A stretch of DNA of 64,000 nucleotides, from positions 2,626,001 through 2,690,000 of the forward strand of contig NZ_CP025119.1 in assembly GCF_002831685.1 (NCBI RefSeq), given 5' to 3'. This document shows, piece by piece, positions 35,401-49,911 of this stretch. Under the pieces are notes generated by a model, which saw nothing but the letters and a program-made list of their open reading frames with translations, was not told where the DNA came from and searched no databases. Positions within the stretch are counted from its first letter, which is position 1. Every line of letters begins with the position of its first letter. Position numbers and translations under genes: made by a program. Origin of the DNA: Polaribacter sp. ALD11. Its GTDB lineage: Bacteria; Bacteroidota; Bacteroidia; Flavobacteriales; Flavobacteriaceae.

Positions 35401-38400
35401 AGTAGCTCCAACAAACGGAACAGCAACAATAAATGCAGACGGAACTATTAAATTTACACCAACGGCAGGTGCAAATAATTTTTCAGATTCATTTACCTAT
35501 GAAATTTCTGACGGTAAAGGAGGGTTTGATACTGCGGTAGTGAATGTAACAGTTCCTATTTCACCATTTCCACCAATTGCAAATCCAGATACAGTCTCTG
35601 TAAATGAAGACGTTACATTAAATGTAAGCAATGCAGAAGGTGTTCTTAAAAATGATACAGATGGAAATTTAGATGCCTTAACAGTAGTAGATTTTTCAGT
35701 GAATGGTTTCCCTGGTAAAATTACAGCAGGTACAGTATTTAACATTCCTAATGTAGGCTCAATTAAAGTAAACTCAGGCGGAGGTTATGTATTTATTCCT
35801 GTAGCAAATTACAATGGATCTGTACCAGAAATTACCTATACTGTTACTGATAGCTCAGGATTAACTACAGATGACACTAGTACATTAAACATTACAGTAA
35901 ATCCGATGAATGATGCACCAGTAGTAGTAGCAGATACAAACGCTACTAATGAAGATACTCCATTAACTGTTTTAGCAGCAGATGGAGTTCTTGCAAATGA
36001 CACAGACATAGATGGTGATGCAAAGACAGTGAAAACATTTACTGCTGCTGGAACAACATATAATGCAGGTCAAGTGGCTAACTTAACTGAAGGAACATTA
36101 GAAATAGATGCAGACGGAAGTTATGAATTTATACCAGTATTAAATTTTAATGGACCAGTACCACAAGTCTCTTATGTTATGACTGATGGAACGGTAAACC
36201 TTACAAGTACTTTAGATATCACTGTAAATCCTATAAATGATAAACCAATTGCTGTTGCAGACTCAAAAACAACAAATGAGGATACAGTATTAAATATATC
36301 AGCAGCAAATGGAGTTCTTAAAAATGATTCAGATGTAGATAATGATGCCTTAACAGTTTCAGCAATTACTATTGGAGGGGTACCAAAAACAGTAGGAGCT
36401 AATATTGTATTAACAGAAGGTACACTTAAATTGAATTCTAATGGTAGTTACATATTTACACCAGCAGCAAACTTTAATGGTAATGTGCCACAAGTAACTT
36501 ATACGGTTTCAGATGGAAATTTAACAGCTCAAAGTACATTAGATATTACTGTTTTACCAACTAATGACTCTCCTACAGTTGTTGCAGACACAAATACGGT
36601 TGCAGAGGATACTGTATTAAATGTACCTGTTACAAATGGAGTTTTAAAGAATGATTCTGATATAGATGGTAACCCATTAACAGTTACAGTTTTCTTTATA
36701 AATGGAACCAGTTATAATGCAGGAGAATCAGCAACTGTAACAGAAGGGACTTTATTAATAAAATCTGATGGTAGTTACATATTTGCACCAACGAACAACT
36801 TTAACGGTTCATTTCCTCAAGTTACATATACAGTTTCAGATGGAACAAACACATCTAATACAACTCTAGATATTACTGTAACACCAGTAAATGATGCGCC
36901 AACTTTAGTCGCAGATACTGGCAGTACAAATGAAGATACAGTATTAAGTGTATCAGCAATAAATGGAGTATTAAATAACGATTCAGACATAGAAAAGAGT
37001 TCTTTAACAGTTACTAAATTTATAGTTAGCGGAACTAATTATGCTGCAGGAATTACTGCTACTATAACAGAAGGAACATTAAAGTTAAATGGAGATGGTA
37101 GTTATGTTTACACACCAGCAGCAAACTTTAATGGTACAGTTCCCCAAGTAACTTATACAGCTACTGACGGTGCAGCTACCTCAACATCAACCTTAGATAT
37201 AACAGTTAGTCCAATAAATGATGCGCCAGTTGCAAATCCAGATATAAACTCAACTAATGAAGACACGGTATTAAATGTGTTAGCTGCAAATGGATTAATC
37301 AAAAATGATACAGATACAGAAAGTAATGCATTATCTGTTACCAAGTTTACGGTTAGCGGAACAATGTATAATGTAGGAGAAACAGCTACAATTACAGAAG
37401 GTACTATTAAAATTAATTCTGATGGTAGTTATACATTTACGCCTGCATTAAATTATCATGATGCAGTTCCTGTGTTAAGTTATACAATAACAGATGGATT
37501 ATTAACAGCAGACAGTACATTAACACTTTCTATAAATACAATAAATGATGCTCCAGTAGCTGTAGATGACGTAAACTCAATAAATGAAGATACAACACTT
37601 ACTGTTTTACCAGCAGACGGAGTTTTAAAGAACGATTCTGATGTAGATGGAGATGTAATTAATGTTTCTGGTTTTGTTGTAGACGGAACTTCTTATTTAG
37701 CGGGAGAAACAGCAACACTTGCAGAAGGAACATTAAAAATTAATTCTGATGGAGGTTATGTATTTACACCAATAAATAACTTTAATGGAGCTGTACCACA
37801 AGCAACATATACAATTACAGATGGTATTTTAACAGCAACAGCAAAATTAGATATTACCGTTCAACCTATTAATGATTCACCAGTTGCAGTTGCAGATTCA
37901 GGTTCAATTAATGAAGATACACCCCTAAATGTTACAGCAGTAAATGGTTTATTAAGTAATGATTCTGATCCAGAAAACAATGCAATATCAGTAATTCAAT
38001 TTACTATTAATGGAACAGTTTATCTAGCAGGAACAACAGCAACCTTAACACAAGGAACATTAGTTGTTAATTCAGATGGTAGTTACGATTTTACACCAGC
38101 AACAGACTTTAACGGTCCTTTTTTTCAAGTAAACTACACTATTTCAGATGGTACAAATACAGGCGTAAGTAATTTAAATATTAATGTTATTCCAGTAAAT
38201 GATGCACCAACATTAGTTGCAGATACAAATACAACAAATGAAGACATTACTTTAACTGTTAATGGAGCAAACGGAGTTTTAAAGAACGATTCAGATATTG
38301 AAAATGAAGCTTTAACAATTACCAAGTTTACTATTGGAACTACCGATTATCCTGTAAATACAACAGCAAGTATAACTCAAGGAACATTACAAATAAATAC

Positions 38401-41400
38401 TGATGGTGGATATGTATTTATACCAGCAGCAAACTATAACGGTGCATACCCTCAGGTTACTTATACAGCAACAGATGGTACAGATACAGTAACAAGTACA
38501 TTAGATATTGAAGTAAAACCAATAAACGATACTCCAACATTAGTTGCAGATACAAATACAGTTGCAGAAGATGCAGTATTAAATGTAAATACAGCAAATG
38601 GTGTATTAAGTAACGATTCAGATTTAGACGGAAATACAATAACTATTTCTAAATTTACAGTTGTTGGAACTACAGTAACAGTAGATCCAACAAATGGAGG
38701 AACAAGAATAATAACAAATGTTGGAACAATTAAAATGAATGCAGATGGAAGTTATGACTTTACGCCTGTTGCTAATTTTAATGGAATAGTTCCTACAATT
38801 ACTTATACAGCAACAGATGGAGAAAATACAGCTAATAGTACATTAAAAATTACTGTAACACCTGTAAATGATAATCCTGTTGCAACAGATGATACCTCAG
38901 CAACAGATCCTAATCAAGCAGTAAATATCCCTGTATTAACTAATGATACAGATTTAGATGACGATACTTTAGAAATTAGTGCAATTACTGTTGCTCCAAC
39001 AAAAGGAACAGCTGTAATTTTTGATAACGGTACACCTACAGATACGTCAGACGATTTAGTTACATATACACCTCAAGCAGGTTTCAATAATGGAACGGAT
39101 ACATTTACATATCAAATTTCTGATGGAAAAGGAGGGTTCGATACAGCAGTTGTTACAATTACAGTTCCACAATCTGCATTTTCACCAGTTGCAAATCCAG
39201 ATACAAATTTAACAGATGAAGAAGTTACTTTAACTGTTGCAGATGGAGCTCCAAAAAGCCTAATTAAAAATGATACAGATGCAAATCTAGATACTGTAAC
39301 TGTTACTACATTTGTAGTAGAAGGTACGGCTTATAATGCAGGTCAAGAAGCTACTTTTGCAAACGGATCTAAATTAACAATAAATACAGGTGGTGGTTAT
39401 GTATTTAAACCAGCAGCAGATTTTAACGGACCTGTACCACAAGTAAATTATACAATTACAGACAGTTCAGGAACACCAAATGCAAGTAGTACTTTAAACA
39501 TCACAGTTAATCCAATAAATGATGTACCAGTTGCAAATGCAGATGTAAAAACAACACAAGAAGACATAACACTTTCTGTAAATGTTGCAAACGGTTTATT
39601 AGATAATGATTCAGATATTGATGGTGATGCATTATCTGTAAAAGAATTTAAAATAAGAACTATTATATATCCAGTAGGAACTACTGCTAATATAGCAGAA
39701 GGTTCATTAACTATAAATTCAGATGGTAGTTACACGTTTGTACCAGCTACAGATTTTAATGGAGACATTCCTCAAGTAACATATACAATTGATGATGGTA
39801 CTGTAGATACAGTAACAAGCACTTTAGATATTAAAGTTACTTCTGTAAATGATGCACCAGTAGCTGTAAATGATTCAGGAAATACAACATTAGAAGATTC
39901 ACCAATTACAGTAAATGCAATTGGAACAAATGATACAGATGATGGAAATATAGTTACTTCATCAATTGTATTAATAGACCCATCAAATCCATCAAATACA
40001 GGTAATTCAACAACACCTTTAGTAATTGTTGGAGTTGGAAAATATGAACTTGATGGAACTACAGGTAATGTAACATTTACCCCAGAAGATAATTTCAATG
40101 GACCAGCAAACATTAAATATACAATTGAAGATAATGACGGTTTAATTTCTTCTAACCAAGGAACAATAGAAATTAATGTTACTTCTGTTAATGATGTACC
40201 TGTAGTAGTTTCTGAAACTAATAATACAGATGAAGACACACCATTAACAGTAAATGCTACAAACGGATTATTAAATAATGATTCAGATTTAGATAACGAA
40301 CCATTAACAATTTCTACATTTGAAATAGGAACAACAATTTATAATGCAGGAGATACAGTTAGTTTAGCAGAAGGAACTTTAAAGATTAACTCTGATGGTA
40401 GTTATATTTTTACTCCAGCTGCCAATTTTGATGGAATTGTACCACAAGTAACTTATAATGTTACAGACGGAACAGCAACAACTTCTGGAACTTTAGATAT
40501 TACTATAAATTCAATTAATGATGCTCCAGTAGCAGTGAATGATTTAGGAAACAATACTCCAGAAGATACACCAATTACAGTAAATGCAATTGGAACAAAT
40601 GATACAGATGATGGAAATGTAGTTTCTTCATCAATTGTTTTAATAGATCCAATAGATCCAGCAAATACAGGAAATGCAACAACACCTTTAGTAATTGTTG
40701 GGGTTGGAAAATACGAACTTGATGGAGCTACAGGGAATGTAACTTTTACACCAGAATTAAATTACAATGGTCCTGCTAGTATTAAATATACAATTAAAGA
40801 TAATGACGGTTTAGTTTCTTCTAACCAAGGAACAATTGGTATCACAGTAGCAGCAGTAAACGATGCTCCAGTAGCTTTAGCAGATACTAATACACTATCA
40901 GAAGACAGTCCATTAACAGTAACAGCAGCAAACGGATTATTAAACAATGATACAGATATAGAGAATAATCCATTAACAGTAACACAATTTACTGTAGGAG
41001 GAACTACGTATCCATCAGGAAGTGCGGTAACATTATCAGAAGGGACGTTACAGATTAATTCAGATGGAGGTTATACATTTACCCCAACAGCAGATTACAA
41101 TGGACCTGTACCACAAGTTACATATATAGTAAGTGATGGAACTAATACAGCAAATGCAACATTAGACTTAAGTGTAACGTTAGTAAATGATGTACCCGTA
41201 GCATTAGCAGATACAAATACTACTAGTGAGGATACTCCATTAACAGTAACAGTTGCAAACGGATTATTAAACAATGATACAGATACAGAAAATGATGTTT
41301 TAACAGTAACAGCTTTAATGATAAACGGAAACCCAGCAACAGTTGGTTCACCAATAATATTACCAGAAGGAACGTTACAAATAGAATCTGACGGTAGTTA

Positions 41401-44400
41401 TGTATTTACACCAGCATCTAATTATAGTGGAGTTGTACCACAAGTTATTTATACAGTAAGTGATGGAACAGATACAACAACAAGCACATTAGATATTACT
41501 GTAAGTCCAGTAAACGATGCTCCAGTAGCATTAGCAGATACCAATACATTATCAGAAGACAGTCCATTAACAGTAACAGCAGCAAACGGATTGTTAAACA
41601 ATGATACAGATACAGAGAACAATCCATTAACAGTAACTCAATTTACAGTAGGAGGAACTACGTATCCATCAGGAAGTACAATAACACTACCGGAAGGGAC
41701 ATTACAGATTAATTCAGATGGAGGTTATACATTTACCCCAACAGCAGACTACAATGGACCAGTACCACAAGTAACATATATAGTAAGTGATGGAACCAAT
41801 ATAGCAAATGCAACATTAGACTTAAGTGTAACTGCGGTAAATGATTTACCAGTGGCGGTTGCAGATACAAATACAACAAATGAGGATACACTTTTAACAG
41901 TATCATCAGCAAATGGTATTTTAAGTAATGATTCTGATGAAGACAACGATGCTTTAACGGTAACAGCATTAATGGTAAACGGAAGTTCAGTTACAGTTGG
42001 AGCACCAATTGTATTACCAGAAGGAACGTTACAGATAGAAACAAATGGTAGCTATGTATTTACACCAACTGAAAATTATAATGGTGTAGTGCCAACAGTT
42101 ACGTATACCGTAAGTGATGGTGTAGCAACAGTTACAAGCACATTAGATATTACGGTAATACCAGTAAATGATTTACCAGAATTACAGCCAGATACAAATA
42201 CATTACTAGAAGATACTCCGCTAACAGTAACAGCAGCAGACGGATTATTAAACAATGATTCAGATATAGATAGTAATCTATTAACTGTAACAGAATTTAC
42301 AGTAGTTGGAACAACATACCCCTCAGGAAGTACAGTAATTTTACCGGAAGGAGTTTTAAAGATAAACTCAGATGGAAGTTACTCATTTATACCAACTGAA
42401 AATTATAATGGATCAATACCACAAATAACATATACAGCAAGTGGTGGTACGAGCACTGCAAATTCAACATTAGATTTAACAGTAACACCAGTAAATGATG
42501 TACCAGTAGCAAATGATGATTTATCATCTACAGACCCTGGAATTCCAGTAATTATTAATGTTTTACCAAATGATTCGAATATAGATGGAGATACTTTAAC
42601 TGTTACTAGTATTACAGCTCAGCCAGCGAATGGTACTGTTGTAATAAACGGAGATGGAACAGTTACCTACACTCCAAATGCAGGGTTTAATACAGGAACA
42701 GACATCTTTGAGTATCAAGTATGTGATGGAAATGGTGGGTGTGATACAGCTTCAGTTTCTGTGTCTGTACCAAAATCGTTTTTATCTCCAGTTGCTAATC
42801 CTGATGTAAAAACAACATTAGAAGATGTAACAGTGACAGTTCCTGCAGCAAACGGACTGTTAACGAATGATACAGATTCTAATCCAGGAGAAACATTAAC
42901 GGTAGTTAGTTTCGAAATTATTGGAACTACTTACAATGTTGGTGATACTGCAAGTATTGCAGAAGGAATGTTAACAATAAATGCAGATGGTAGTTACACT
43001 TTTGTACCTGTTTCTAATTATAATGGTACTGTACCAGTTGTTATCTATACTATTTCTGATGGAACTCCAACAGCAAATGCAAGTAGCACTTTAAAAATAA
43101 CTGTTACTCCAGTAAATGATGTACCAGTTGCAAATCCAGATACTAATTCTGTTGCAGAAGATACTGCGTTAGATGTTTCTTCAGCAAATGGATTAATCAT
43201 AAATGATACAGATGCAGATGGTACACCATTAACATTAACTCAGTTTACAATTAATGGGACTAATTATCCAGCAGGAACCACAGCTTCTTTACCAGAAGGA
43301 AACTTAATTATAAAAGGTGATGGTAGTTATATTTTTAACCCAGCTCCAAATTATACAGGAACAGTTCCACAAATAACTTATACTGTTACAGATGGTGTAA
43401 ATAATGTTGTAAGTACATTAGACATTATAGTAACAGCAATAAATGATGCTCCAATAGCCGTAAATGATTCAGGAAATACAACACCAGAAGAAACAGCTGT
43501 TACAGTCGCAACAATTACCGCTAATGATACAGATGATGGTACAATAGACATATCAACAATTATGTTGATAGATCCAAACAACCCAGGGAATACAGGTAGT
43601 TTAACAACACCATTAGTAATACCTAATGTTGGAACATATACTGTAGATACTGCAGGAAATATAACATTTATACCAACTGAAAATTTTAATGGGCTAGCAA
43701 ATGTAGATTATACCGTAAGAGACAATGATGGTGTTGCTTCAAATGTGGCTACAGTAGGTATTTCAGTTACACCTATAAATGATGCCCCAATAGCAGTAGC
43801 AGATGTGAATTCTGTGCAAGAGGATACATTGTTAACAGTTTCTGCTGCAAATGGAATCTTGAAAAATGATTCAGATGTAGAAGGAACACCATTAACAGTG
43901 TTAGAGTTTACTGTAAACGGAACAGATTATCCAGCAGGAACAACAGCAACGTTAACTGAAGGTACTTTGGTAATAAATTCAGATGGTAGTTATGTATATA
44001 CTCCAGCGCTAGATTACACAGGCGCAGTACCTCAAGTTACTTATACAGTTTCGGATGGAAAAGATAATTCAACAGCAACATTAGATATTACAGTAATAGG
44101 CCAAAATGATGCCCCAATTGCAGTAAACGATACAGCAACAACGGTTCAAAATACACCAATAACTTTAGCAACTATTACTACAAATGATACAGATGCAGAC
44201 GGAATAGTAGATCCAGCAACAATAACGTTGATAGATCCAAATAATCCTGCAAATACAGGGAATTCAACAACAGCTTTAGTAATACCTAATGTTGGAACAT
44301 ACACAGTAGATACATCAGGAAATGTAATATTTACTCCAGTTCCAGAGTTCTCAGGAATTGCAAATGTAAATTACACTGCAAAAGATGATACAGGAGTTAC

Positions 44401-47400
44401 TTCTAATGAAGGAACAATTTCTGTAACAGTACAACCAGATAATGATGGAGATGGAATTATTGATTCTGTAGATTTAGATGATGATAATGATGGTGTACCA
44501 GATACAGTAGAAAATGGAGGAACTGATCCTTTAGCAGATTCAGACAATGATGGTATTCCAGATTATAAAGATCAAGATAACATCAAAGTAGATGCAAATA
44601 ATGATGGAATTGATGATAATTTCGATGTAGATGGAGATGGTATTATCGATCAATTTGATTTAGATGTAGATGGAGACGGAATTCCAGATGTTTTAGAAGC
44701 TGGTGGAATTGACGCAAATAATGATGGAATTATAGATAATTTCACGGACGCAAATAATGATGGTTTAGATGATACAATAGCAACAACTCCTTTACCAACA
44801 AAAGATACAGATGGTGATGGTGTACCAAATTATTTAGATATCGATTCAGATAATGACGGAATTATAGATAATATTGAAGCTCAAAATCCAGCTACTTATG
44901 TTGCTCCAACAGGAACAGATTCAGATAACGATGGTATAGATGATGCTTACGATACAGATTGTACGCCTTGCGGAACTGTAACAGGATCACCTGTTAATAA
45001 TACATTAAATTCAGATTCAGATGCTATTCCTAACTATTTAGATTTAGATTCAGATAACGATGGTATTGTAGATAACATAGAATGGCAAACAACTTCTGGT
45101 TATTCAGCTCCTGGAGCAGATACAGATGGTAATGGTTTAGCAGATAACTATGAAACAAGTCCAGGTTCAGGAACACCAATATCTTTGCCTCTTAATACAG
45201 ATGGTATAGATCCACCAGATTATTTAGATATAGATTCAGATGGTGACGGTGTTTTAGATACGGTTGAAGCTTATGATACAAATGGAGACGGTGTAGCAGA
45301 AATAGTTGCTTCAGGAAACGATACTGATAACGATGGTATAGATGATAATTTCGACTTAAACCCGAACGGACCAACAGATACTAATGCAGCATCTAATAAC
45401 AATCAAGATGTAACAAAGTTTCCTAACGATCAAGATCCAGGAACAGCAGAGGTAGATTTTAGAGATAAAGTTACTTTCGGAGTATTAATAGATACAGATG
45501 GCGATGGTATTACAGATGACTTAGATATTGATGATGATAATGATGGAATTATAGATGTAGTTGAATCTTTAGGATTCATTCCTTCAGGAAATTCAAATGA
45601 TCCATCTTGTTTATTACCAAATGTAAGCTTCAAAAATCCGGTTTATGTTGCTGGAACAGGAGTTTCGGGTTCAGGATCAATAGGAGCAAAATATCGTTTC
45701 GAGAATGTAATTAATGTAACAGGCTTCGGTTTAGGAGGTATCTTAGATGCAATTGTAGAAATAACAGATATTCAAGGAGGTGCAACACTAATTTCTATTG
45801 ATAATTCTACAACAGGTAATCCAGATGCATGGCAACCAGAATATACGGTTCCTACCCCAACAGGTAATAAAGCAGAAATGGCTTTTAAAGTTATCTTGGT
45901 AAATGACAATACAAATACACTATACAATATTAGTAGATTTAGTGGGGTTATTTATGATATAGATGGTGCAGATGCAAGAGAGTCTGTTATACTTGCAAGA
46001 CCAGGTTTATATGCAGTAGATAATGAAACACTATTAACTGTTACAGATAATCCAGCTACTGGTTTAGTAACATTCCAAGGTTCAGATGATTCATATTCAG
46101 GAATAGACCTATCTTCTGGGTTGGCAACTTTCTTTGGGTATTATAATACATCTTCTTTTGATATTCGTTTTTCTGCAGAATTATTATCTGCAACTTCGAA
46201 AACAAATTTAGGTTCTGTTTTATTCTCTGGATGTGGAATTAATGGGTTGTTTGAAGGAAACACAACATCAAATGCGCCTTCACAAACTAATGGAGCAATA
46301 CAGAATTCAGGTCCAGGAACATTCCCAGTATTTACAGTTCATGACGGGGTAGATAGTGATGGCGATGGTAGATCAGATGATAAAGACATTGATTCAGATA
46401 ATGATGGTATTCCAGATAATGTAGAAGCACAAACAACAGCTGGTTATGTTGGTCCTAATCCACCAACGGCAGATGCAGATAATGATGGTTTAATAGATGC
46501 TTATGACAATAATGCTGTAATAAGTGGTTTATTACCTGTCGATTCAGATGGAGACTATTTACCAGATTATTTAGATTCAGATTCAGACAACGATGGTTTA
46601 AAAGATATGAAAGAAGCTGGCTTTACAGCAGCAACTTCAAATAACGATGCAGATGCAGATGGTTTATTAGACGCGTTTGATAACGTGCAAACTGTAGGAA
46701 CTCTATTTGACGTAAATGATGACCAAGATAATGGAGCTTCAGACTTACCAAATATTGATAATACAGCTACACCAGAAGTAGACTTTAGAGAGATAAAAGA
46801 TACCGATGGAGATGGTATAGCAGATAGTGTCGATTTAGATGATGACAATGATGGTATACCAGATACTGTAGAACAAAAAGGAGACCCTTTAAGAGATACA
46901 GATAAAGACGGTACACCAGATCATTTAGACTTAGATTCAGATGGTGATGGCGTAAATGATCTAATAGAATCAGGCTCAGGAGCAACAGATTTGAATAATG
47001 ATGGTGTAATCGATGGTTCAGAAACAGGTTCGGGAACTAATGGTTTATTCGACGGTTTAGAAACAATACCTGGAAGCGGAATCATAAACTATAGTCCTCA
47101 GGATACTGATATGGATGGAGTACCGGATTTTCAAGATATAGATGATGACGGTGATGGTATTCCAACTAAAAATGAAGATGTTGTTACTGTAGATGGCAAT
47201 CCAACAAATGATGATTCAGACAATGATGGTATACCAAACTATTTAGATACGGATGATGATAATGACGGAGTTCCAACTGCAGATGAAGACAATAATAATA
47301 ATGGAGATTTCAATGATGATGATGATAATAATGATGGTATCCCAGATTATTTAGATAATACAGATACAGATAATGATGGTATTCCAGACAGTGAAGATCT

Positions 47401-49894
47401 AGATGATGATAATGATGGGAATCCAGATACAACAGATGCCAATCCATTAGTACCAACAGTTGTTGTAGATGCTTTAACAGTAGTTGAAGGCGGAAGTGCA
47501 GTTGTAAATGTATTAGCAAATGATGACTATTTACCAAGCGCAGACACTACAATTGTAGATGCAGGAACAGGAACTGCTCAAGGGGTTGTAATTTTCGATC
47601 CATTAACAGGAGAGATGACATACACACCAGCTGTAGGAGAAGAAGGAACAATTGTAACAGTAGATTACACGGTTTGTAATTCAGAAGTTAATCCAGCAGT
47701 ATGTAAAACGTCGACAGTAACCATTACAGTTCAGAAAGATACTGATAAAGATGGTCTTCCAGATGTAACAGATCTAGATGATGACAATGATGGGAATCCA
47801 GATACAACAGATGACAATCCATTAGTACCAACAGTTGGTGCAGATGATTTAACAGTAGTTGAAGGCGGAAGTGCAATTGTAAATGTATTAGCAAATGATG
47901 ATTATTTACCAGGCGCAAACACTACAATTATAGCTGTAGGAACAGGAACTGCTCAAGGGGTTGTAATTTTCGATCCATTAACAGGAGAGATGACTTACAC
48001 ACCAGCTGTAGGAGAAGAAGGAACAACTGTAACAGTAGATTACACGGTTTGTAATACGGGGGTTAATCCAGCAGTGTGTGCAACGTCGACCATAACCATT
48101 ACAGTCCAGAAAGACAATGATAAAGATGGTCTTCCAGATGTAACAGACCCTGATGATGACAATGATGGGAATCCAGATGGAACAGATACAAATCCATTGG
48201 TTCCAACAGTTACAGACGATGTATTAACAATCGTTGAAGGCGGAGGTGCAATTGTAAATGTGTTAGCAAATGATGATTATTTACCAGGTGCAAACACTAC
48301 GCTTGTAGATGCAGGAACAGGAACTGCTCAAGGAGTTGTAGTTTTCGATCCATTAACAGGAGAGATGACATATACGCCAGCAGCAGAAGAAGTAGGGTTA
48401 ACGGTAACAGTAGATTACACCGTTTGTAATACAGCAGTGAATCCGGCAGTATGTAAAACAGCAACCGTAACAATTATATTACAAGGTGATACTGACGGAG
48501 ATGGTATTCCAAATAGTGTAGATTTAGATGATGATAATGATGGTATACCAGATACAGTAGAACAAAATGGAAACCCTTTAAGAGATACTGATAAAGATGG
48601 TATTCCAGATCATTTAGATTTAGATTCAGACGGAGATGGCGTAAATGATGTCATTGAATCTGGAAGTGGAGTATTGGATGCAGATAATGATGGTATAATT
48701 GATGGCTCAGACACGGGTTCAGGGGCAAATGGTTTATTTGATGGAGTTGAAGATGTGCCAGAAAGCGGGAATTTAGACTTTACACCTTTAGATACAGATA
48801 AAGATGGTACTCCAGATTTCCAAGATACAGATGACGATGGAGATGGAATGCCAACAAAAGAGGAAGATGTTGTAAATGCAAATGGAGACCCTAGAGATGA
48901 CGACACAGACAACGATGGCATACCAAATTATTTAGATTCAGATGATGATGGAGATGGAATAAAGACAAAAGACGAAGATGTGGTTATTATTAATGGAGAT
49001 CCTTCAGATGATGATACAGATAATGACGGTACACCAAACTATTTAGATATCGACGATGATGGAGATGGAGTTAATACTATCGATGAAGACACGAATAATG
49101 ATGGGAACTTTAATAATGACGATGATGATAATGATGGTATTCCAAATTATTTAGATGCAGACGATACAGATGGAGATGGTATTCCAGATAGTGTAGATTT
49201 AGATGATGATAATGATGGTATTCCAGATTTAATTGAAAATGGAGGAGACAATTCATTAGATACAGACGGGGACGGAACACCAGATCATTTAGATTTAGAT
49301 GCAGATGGAGACGGTATTACAGATCTTGAAGAATCCGGTTCAGGAGCAGTAGATGCAGATGAAGATGGCGTTATCGATGGTGCTCAATTAGGATCTGGAA
49401 GTAATGGTTTATTTAATGAATTAGAAACATTTGATGACAGTGGTATTTTAAACTACGTTGTAAGAGATACAGATGGAGATGGTAAAAAAGATTTCCAAGA
49501 TATCGATGATGATAACGATGGGATACCAACTGAAGAGGAGTTTATGTTAGATTGCGATACAGATGGCATACAAGATCATTTAGATGTAACTAATTGTGAT
49601 TTAATACCAGATGGCTTCTCTCCAAATGGAGATGGCACAAATGATACATTTGTAATACCAGCATTATCTAAATATCCAAACTTTAAGTTAGAGATATTTA
49701 ACAGATGGGGTAATCAAGTTTATGATTATAGTAATAGAGGTAAAACAAGTCCAGATTGGTGGGATGGTTATTCAACGGGAAGATTAACGTTGAATAAAAG
49801 CAAACCAGTACCTGTAGGAACTTACTATTACATTATTTACTTTAATGACGGAACAAGAAAGCCAATTACAGGTTGGGTATATATAAACAGATAA
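32405..49894 (+). CDS. Giant SprB-like surface adhesin with T9SS type B C-terminal domain
   Basis: A secreted protein of about 5,829 residues, probably a cell-surface adhesin used in gliding or attachment. The signal peptide starts at the ATG at 32405 ([20 protein letters not shown], cleavage after FAQA). The frame is also open from an ATG at 32363, 17 bp after the previous gene. Domains in order: a DUF11/DUF7507-like domain, a TSP3 calcium-binding stretch, an Ig-like domain, 32 cadherin-like repeats of about 109 residues (504-4010), TSP3 repeats, a 250-residue beta-sandwich (about 4397-4649), more TSP3, three 125-residue Ig/TSP3 units, more TSP3 and a type B (CHU_C) sorting domain (about 5731-5829) with [16 protein letters not shown] and [14 protein letters not shown]. 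The protein is very rich in Asp. A PorP/SprF gene follows at 17 bp, as sprF follows sprB, and it is probably needed for its export. Confidence 0.93.
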   Translation: MKKNRQFLLLFAFFFIAVSASFAQAVTIVPNATAPTGSKNAGEIINYSIAVYNSGAVPLNSVVISSSIGTGLTLSSGDANTNNILDADECWVYTGSHTITAANITATKVDNVFSITSTEIITAQESTHTESVHEDDISFASVFGISDIVATNEDFSSTVVNGISGGTTVTVFTNDTIDGAMATSANVSVTLIKIDGLTGVTIAANGVVSIPANSATGTYTLTYKICDSANTNNCETAEIIVKVDGDADKDGVLDSVDKCNGFDDALDNDNDGVADGCDLDDDNDGILDTAETPGNVDPDTDSDNDGTPDYKDPDYAGFVDSNSDGVNDNFDTDLDGKPNHQDTDSDNDSCLDVTEAGYKESSTKAGELAGTAYDTDGKVIGFATGTPTPYSTISEPNKTNIVTAGSAVIINQEPTDQSGFILGSASFEVTSTGNVFQWQESTDGGTTFTDVINGGKYAGATTNKLTISNLSTTENNYQYQVLVSKTDYACEVLSIPPAKLTVNNNPPVANNDSGTVLEGAVLTLTKIGANDTDVDGTIDAATIILIDPNDIGNVGNSTTPLVVPNVGTYTVNSAGTVVFTPLANFNGAANINYTVKDNEGLVSNQATLNITVTPVNDVPVAMPDTAALDEDDTLTVTKANGLIDANDTDIDAGDVLTITKFKVTGITAPITVNSTTPGVSVIPNVGTLTINANGSYEFVPLQDYNGNVPEVTYTVSDGTNTANSTLNIEVNAINDAPIAVTDNYTTNEDSLVILLPLTGDTDVDINDALSITSINGTALTLGTPQTIMVPNGVVTTTAAGAISFKPTLNYNGTSTFAYEITDSANPTAGTATANQVITITPVNDAPIANPDTASVDEDTTLSVTKANGLIDVNDSDIESGTNLNITEFKVDGATVTVTPTTAGSTLIAGKGTLTINTDGSYTFVPVLNFNGTVPQVTYTVSDGAKTASSTLNITVNPINDVPEAKDDTTGTDPGIAIDIPVLTNDSDLDGDTITVSRITVAPTNGTATINADGTIKFTPTAGANNFSDSFTYEISDGKGGFDTAVVNVTVPISPFPPIANPDTVSVNEDVTLNVSNAEGVLKNDTDGNLDALTVVDFSVNGFPGKITAGTVFNIPNVGSIKVNSGGGYVFIPVANYNGSVPEITYTVTDSSGLTTDDTSTLNITVNPMNDAPVVVADTNATNEDTPLTVLAADGVLANDTDIDGDAKTVKTFTAAGTTYNAGQVANLTEGTLEIDADGSYEFIPVLNFNGPVPQVSYVMTDGTVNLTSTLDITVNPINDKPIAVADSKTTNEDTVLNISAANGVLKNDSDVDNDALTVSAITIGGVPKTVGANIVLTEGTLKLNSNGSYIFTPAANFNGNVPQVTYTVSDGNLTAQSTLDITVLPTNDSPTVVADTNTVAEDTVLNVPVTNGVLKNDSDIDGNPLTVTVFFINGTSYNAGESATVTEGTLLIKSDGSYIFAPTNNFNGSFPQVTYTVSDGTNTSNTTLDITVTPVNDAPTLVADTGSTNEDTVLSVSAINGVLNNDSDIEKSSLTVTKFIVSGTNYAAGITATITEGTLKLNGDGSYVYTPAANFNGTVPQVTYTATDGAATSTSTLDITVSPINDAPVANPDINSTNEDTVLNVLAANGLIKNDTDTESNALSVTKFTVSGTMYNVGETATITEGTIKINSDGSYTFTPALNYHDAVPVLSYTITDGLLTADSTLTLSINTINDAPVAVDDVNSINEDTTLTVLPADGVLKNDSDVDGDVINVSGFVVDGTSYLAGETATLAEGTLKINSDGGYVFTPINNFNGAVPQATYTITDGILTATAKLDITVQPINDSPVAVADSGSINEDTPLNVTAVNGLLSNDSDPENNAISVIQFTINGTVYLAGTTATLTQGTLVVNSDGSYDFTPATDFNGPFFQVNYTISDGTNTGVSNLNINVIPVNDAPTLVADTNTTNEDITLTVNGANGVLKNDSDIENEALTITKFTIGTTDYPVNTTASITQGTLQINTDGGYVFIPAANYNGAYPQVTYTATDGTDTVTSTLDIEVKPINDTPTLVADTNTVAEDAVLNVNTANGVLSNDSDLDGNTITISKFTVVGTTVTVDPTNGGTRIITNVGTIKMNADGSYDFTPVANFNGIVPTITYTATDGENTANSTLKITVTPVNDNPVATDDTSATDPNQAVNIPVLTNDTDLDDDTLEISAITVAPTKGTAVIFDNGTPTDTSDDLVTYTPQAGFNNGTDTFTYQISDGKGGFDTAVVTITVPQSAFSPVANPDTNLTDEEVTLTVADGAPKSLIKNDTDANLDTVTVTTFVVEGTAYNAGQEATFANGSKLTINTGGGYVFKPAADFNGPVPQVNYTITDSSGTPNASSTLNITVNPINDVPVANADVKTTQEDITLSVNVANGLLDNDSDIDGDALSVKEFKIRTIIYPVGTTANIAEGSLTINSDGSYTFVPATDFNGDIPQVTYTIDDGTVDTVTSTLDIKVTSVNDAPVAVNDSGNTTLEDSPITVNAIGTNDTDDGNIVTSSIVLIDPSNPSNTGNSTTPLVIVGVGKYELDGTTGNVTFTPEDNFNGPANIKYTIEDNDGLISSNQGTIEINVTSVNDVPVVVSETNNTDEDTPLTVNATNGLLNNDSDLDNEPLTISTFEIGTTIYNAGDTVSLAEGTLKINSDGSYIFTPAANFDGIVPQVTYNVTDGTATTSGTLDITINSINDAPVAVNDLGNNTPEDTPITVNAIGTNDTDDGNVVSSSIVLIDPIDPANTGNATTPLVIVGVGKYELDGATGNVTFTPELNYNGPASIKYTIKDNDGLVSSNQGTIGITVAAVNDAPVALADTNTLSEDSPLTVTAANGLLNNDTDIENNPLTVTQFTVGGTTYPSGSAVTLSEGTLQINSDGGYTFTPTADYNGPVPQVTYIVSDGTNTANATLDLSVTLVNDVPVALADTNTTSEDTPLTVTVANGLLNNDTDTENDVLTVTALMINGNPATVGSPIILPEGTLQIESDGSYVFTPASNYSGVVPQVIYTVSDGTDTTTSTLDITVSPVNDAPVALADTNTLSEDSPLTVTAANGLLNNDTDTENNPLTVTQFTVGGTTYPSGSTITLPEGTLQINSDGGYTFTPTADYNGPVPQVTYIVSDGTNIANATLDLSVTAVNDLPVAVADTNTTNEDTLLTVSSANGILSNDSDEDNDALTVTALMVNGSSVTVGAPIVLPEGTLQIETNGSYVFTPTENYNGVVPTVTYTVSDGVATVTSTLDITVIPVNDLPELQPDTNTLLEDTPLTVTAADGLLNNDSDIDSNLLTVTEFTVVGTTYPSGSTVILPEGVLKINSDGSYSFIPTENYNGSIPQITYTASGGTSTANSTLDLTVTPVNDVPVANDDLSSTDPGIPVIINVLPNDSNIDGDTLTVTSITAQPANGTVVINGDGTVTYTPNAGFNTGTDIFEYQVCDGNGGCDTASVSVSVPKSFLSPVANPDVKTTLEDVTVTVPAANGLLTNDTDSNPGETLTVVSFEIIGTTYNVGDTASIAEGMLTINADGSYTFVPVSNYNGTVPVVIYTISDGTPTANASSTLKITVTPVNDVPVANPDTNSVAEDTALDVSSANGLIINDTDADGTPLTLTQFTINGTNYPAGTTASLPEGNLIIKGDGSYIFNPAPNYTGTVPQITYTVTDGVNNVVSTLDIIVTAINDAPIAVNDSGNTTPEETAVTVATITANDTDDGTIDISTIMLIDPNNPGNTGSLTTPLVIPNVGTYTVDTAGNITFIPTENFNGLANVDYTVRDNDGVASNVATVGISVTPINDAPIAVADVNSVQEDTLLTVSAANGILKNDSDVEGTPLTVLEFTVNGTDYPAGTTATLTEGTLVINSDGSYVYTPALDYTGAVPQVTYTVSDGKDNSTATLDITVIGQNDAPIAVNDTATTVQNTPITLATITTNDTDADGIVDPATITLIDPNNPANTGNSTTALVIPNVGTYTVDTSGNVIFTPVPEFSGIANVNYTAKDDTGVTSNEGTISVTVQPDNDGDGIIDSVDLDDDNDGVPDTVENGGTDPLADSDNDGIPDYKDQDNIKVDANNDGIDDNFDVDGDGIIDQFDLDVDGDGIPDVLEAGGIDANNDGIIDNFTDANNDGLDDTIATTPLPTKDTDGDGVPNYLDIDSDNDGIIDNIEAQNPATYVAPTGTDSDNDGIDDAYDTDCTPCGTVTGSPVNNTLNSDSDAIPNYLDLDSDNDGIVDNIEWQTTSGYSAPGADTDGNGLADNYETSPGSGTPISLPLNTDGIDPPDYLDIDSDGDGVLDTVEAYDTNGDGVAEIVASGNDTDNDGIDDNFDLNPNGPTDTNAASNNNQDVTKFPNDQDPGTAEVDFRDKVTFGVLIDTDGDGITDDLDIDDDNDGIIDVVESLGFIPSGNSNDPSCLLPNVSFKNPVYVAGTGVSGSGSIGAKYRFENVINVTGFGLGGILDAIVEITDIQGGATLISIDNSTTGNPDAWQPEYTVPTPTGNKAEMAFKVILVNDNTNTLYNISRFSGVIYDIDGADARESVILARPGLYAVDNETLLTVTDNPATGLVTFQGSDDSYSGIDLSSGLATFFGYYNTSSFDIRFSAELLSATSKTNLGSVLFSGCGINGLFEGNTTSNAPSQTNGAIQNSGPGTFPVFTVHDGVDSDGDGRSDDKDIDSDNDGIPDNVEAQTTAGYVGPNPPTADADNDGLIDAYDNNAVISGLLPVDSDGDYLPDYLDSDSDNDGLKDMKEAGFTAATSNNDADADGLLDAFDNVQTVGTLFDVNDDQDNGASDLPNIDNTATPEVDFREIKDTDGDGIADSVDLDDDNDGIPDTVEQKGDPLRDTDKDGTPDHLDLDSDGDGVNDLIESGSGATDLNNDGVIDGSETGSGTNGLFDGLETIPGSGIINYSPQDTDMDGVPDFQDIDDDGDGIPTKNEDVVTVDGNPTNDDSDNDGIPNYLDTDDDNDGVPTADEDNNNNGDFNDDDDNNDGIPDYLDNTDTDNDGIPDSEDLDDDNDGNPDTTDANPLVPTVVVDALTVVEGGSAVVNVLANDDYLPSADTTIVDAGTGTAQGVVIFDPLTGEMTYTPAVGEEGTIVTVDYTVCNSEVNPAVCKTSTVTITVQKDTDKDGLPDVTDLDDDNDGNPDTTDDNPLVPTVGADDLTVVEGGSAIVNVLANDDYLPGANTTIIAVGTGTAQGVVIFDPLTGEMTYTPAVGEEGTTVTVDYTVCNTGVNPAVCATSTITITVQKDNDKDGLPDVTDPDDDNDGNPDGTDTNPLVPTVTDDVLTIVEGGGAIVNVLANDDYLPGANTTLVDAGTGTAQGVVVFDPLTGEMTYTPAAEEVGLTVTVDYTVCNTAVNPAVCKTATVTIILQGDTDGDGIPNSVDLDDDNDGIPDTVEQNGNPLRDTDKDGIPDHLDLDSDGDGVNDVIESGSGVLDADNDGIIDGSDTGSGANGLFDGVEDVPESGNLDFTPLDTDKDGTPDFQDTDDDGDGMPTKEEDVVNANGDPRDDDTDNDGIPNYLDSDDDGDGIKTKDEDVVIINGDPSDDDTDNDGTPNYLDIDDDGDGVNTIDEDTNNDGNFNNDDDDNDGIPNYLDADDTDGDGIPDSVDLDDDNDGIPDLIENGGDNSLDTDGDGTPDHLDLDADGDGITDLEESGSGAVDADEDGVIDGAQLGSGSNGLFNELETFDDSGILNYVVRDTDGDGKKDFQDIDDDNDGIPTEEEFMLDCDTDGIQDHLDVTNCDLIPDGFSPNGDGTNDTFVIPALSKYPNFKLEIFNRWGNQVYDYSNRGKTSPDWWDGYSTGRLTLNKSKPVPVGTYYYIIYFNDGTRKPITGWVYINR
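33911..44436 (+). repeat. Array of 32 cadherin-like repeats within the giant gene
   Basis: The unit is about 325 bp, or 109 residues. Its core reads PVAxADTNxxxED, then LTVxxANGxLxNDxD, GTLxINxDGSYxFTP, [15 protein letters not shown] and a TLDITVxPVND end. I counted 32 units by the recurring VND/IND borders. Three units (near 35.3, 38.9 and 42.5 kb) carry TDPG/TDPN in place of the NED motif and recur every 11 units. Confidence 0.9.
44440..45590 (+). repeat. Thrombospondin type 3 calcium-binding repeats
   Basis: Dense DxDxDGxxD motifs such as [19 protein letters not shown] follow the cadherin-like array. The same class of motif recurs at about 46.36-47.43 kb and 48.49-49.57 kb. Such repeats bind calcium and make rigid linkers. 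Confidence 0.85.
47436..48560 (+). repeat. Three 375-bp tandem units in the giant gene
   Basis: Units begin near 47436, 47811 and 48186. Each reads NPLVPTV, then [19 protein letters not shown], a [19 protein letters not shown] stretch and a TSP3 linker ([18 protein letters not shown]). The copies are very similar at the DNA level, which points to recent duplication. Confidence 0.88.
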
Positions 49895-49911
49895 AAACAA
49901 AGGCAACAAAA

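Noticed and set aside
39772-40239. 155-codon minus-strand frame inside the giant adhesin gene, and other antisense frames there
   Set aside because: The repeats of the plus-strand gene make open antisense frames by codon bias; they show repeated Ser/Thr/Val-rich sequence and no family motif, and the plus-strand reading has clear domains.
33911-44436. CRISPR-like array because of regular repetition
   Set aside because: The unit is about 325 bp, in frame, and codes for protein repeats; no short identical repeats with variable spacers exist.
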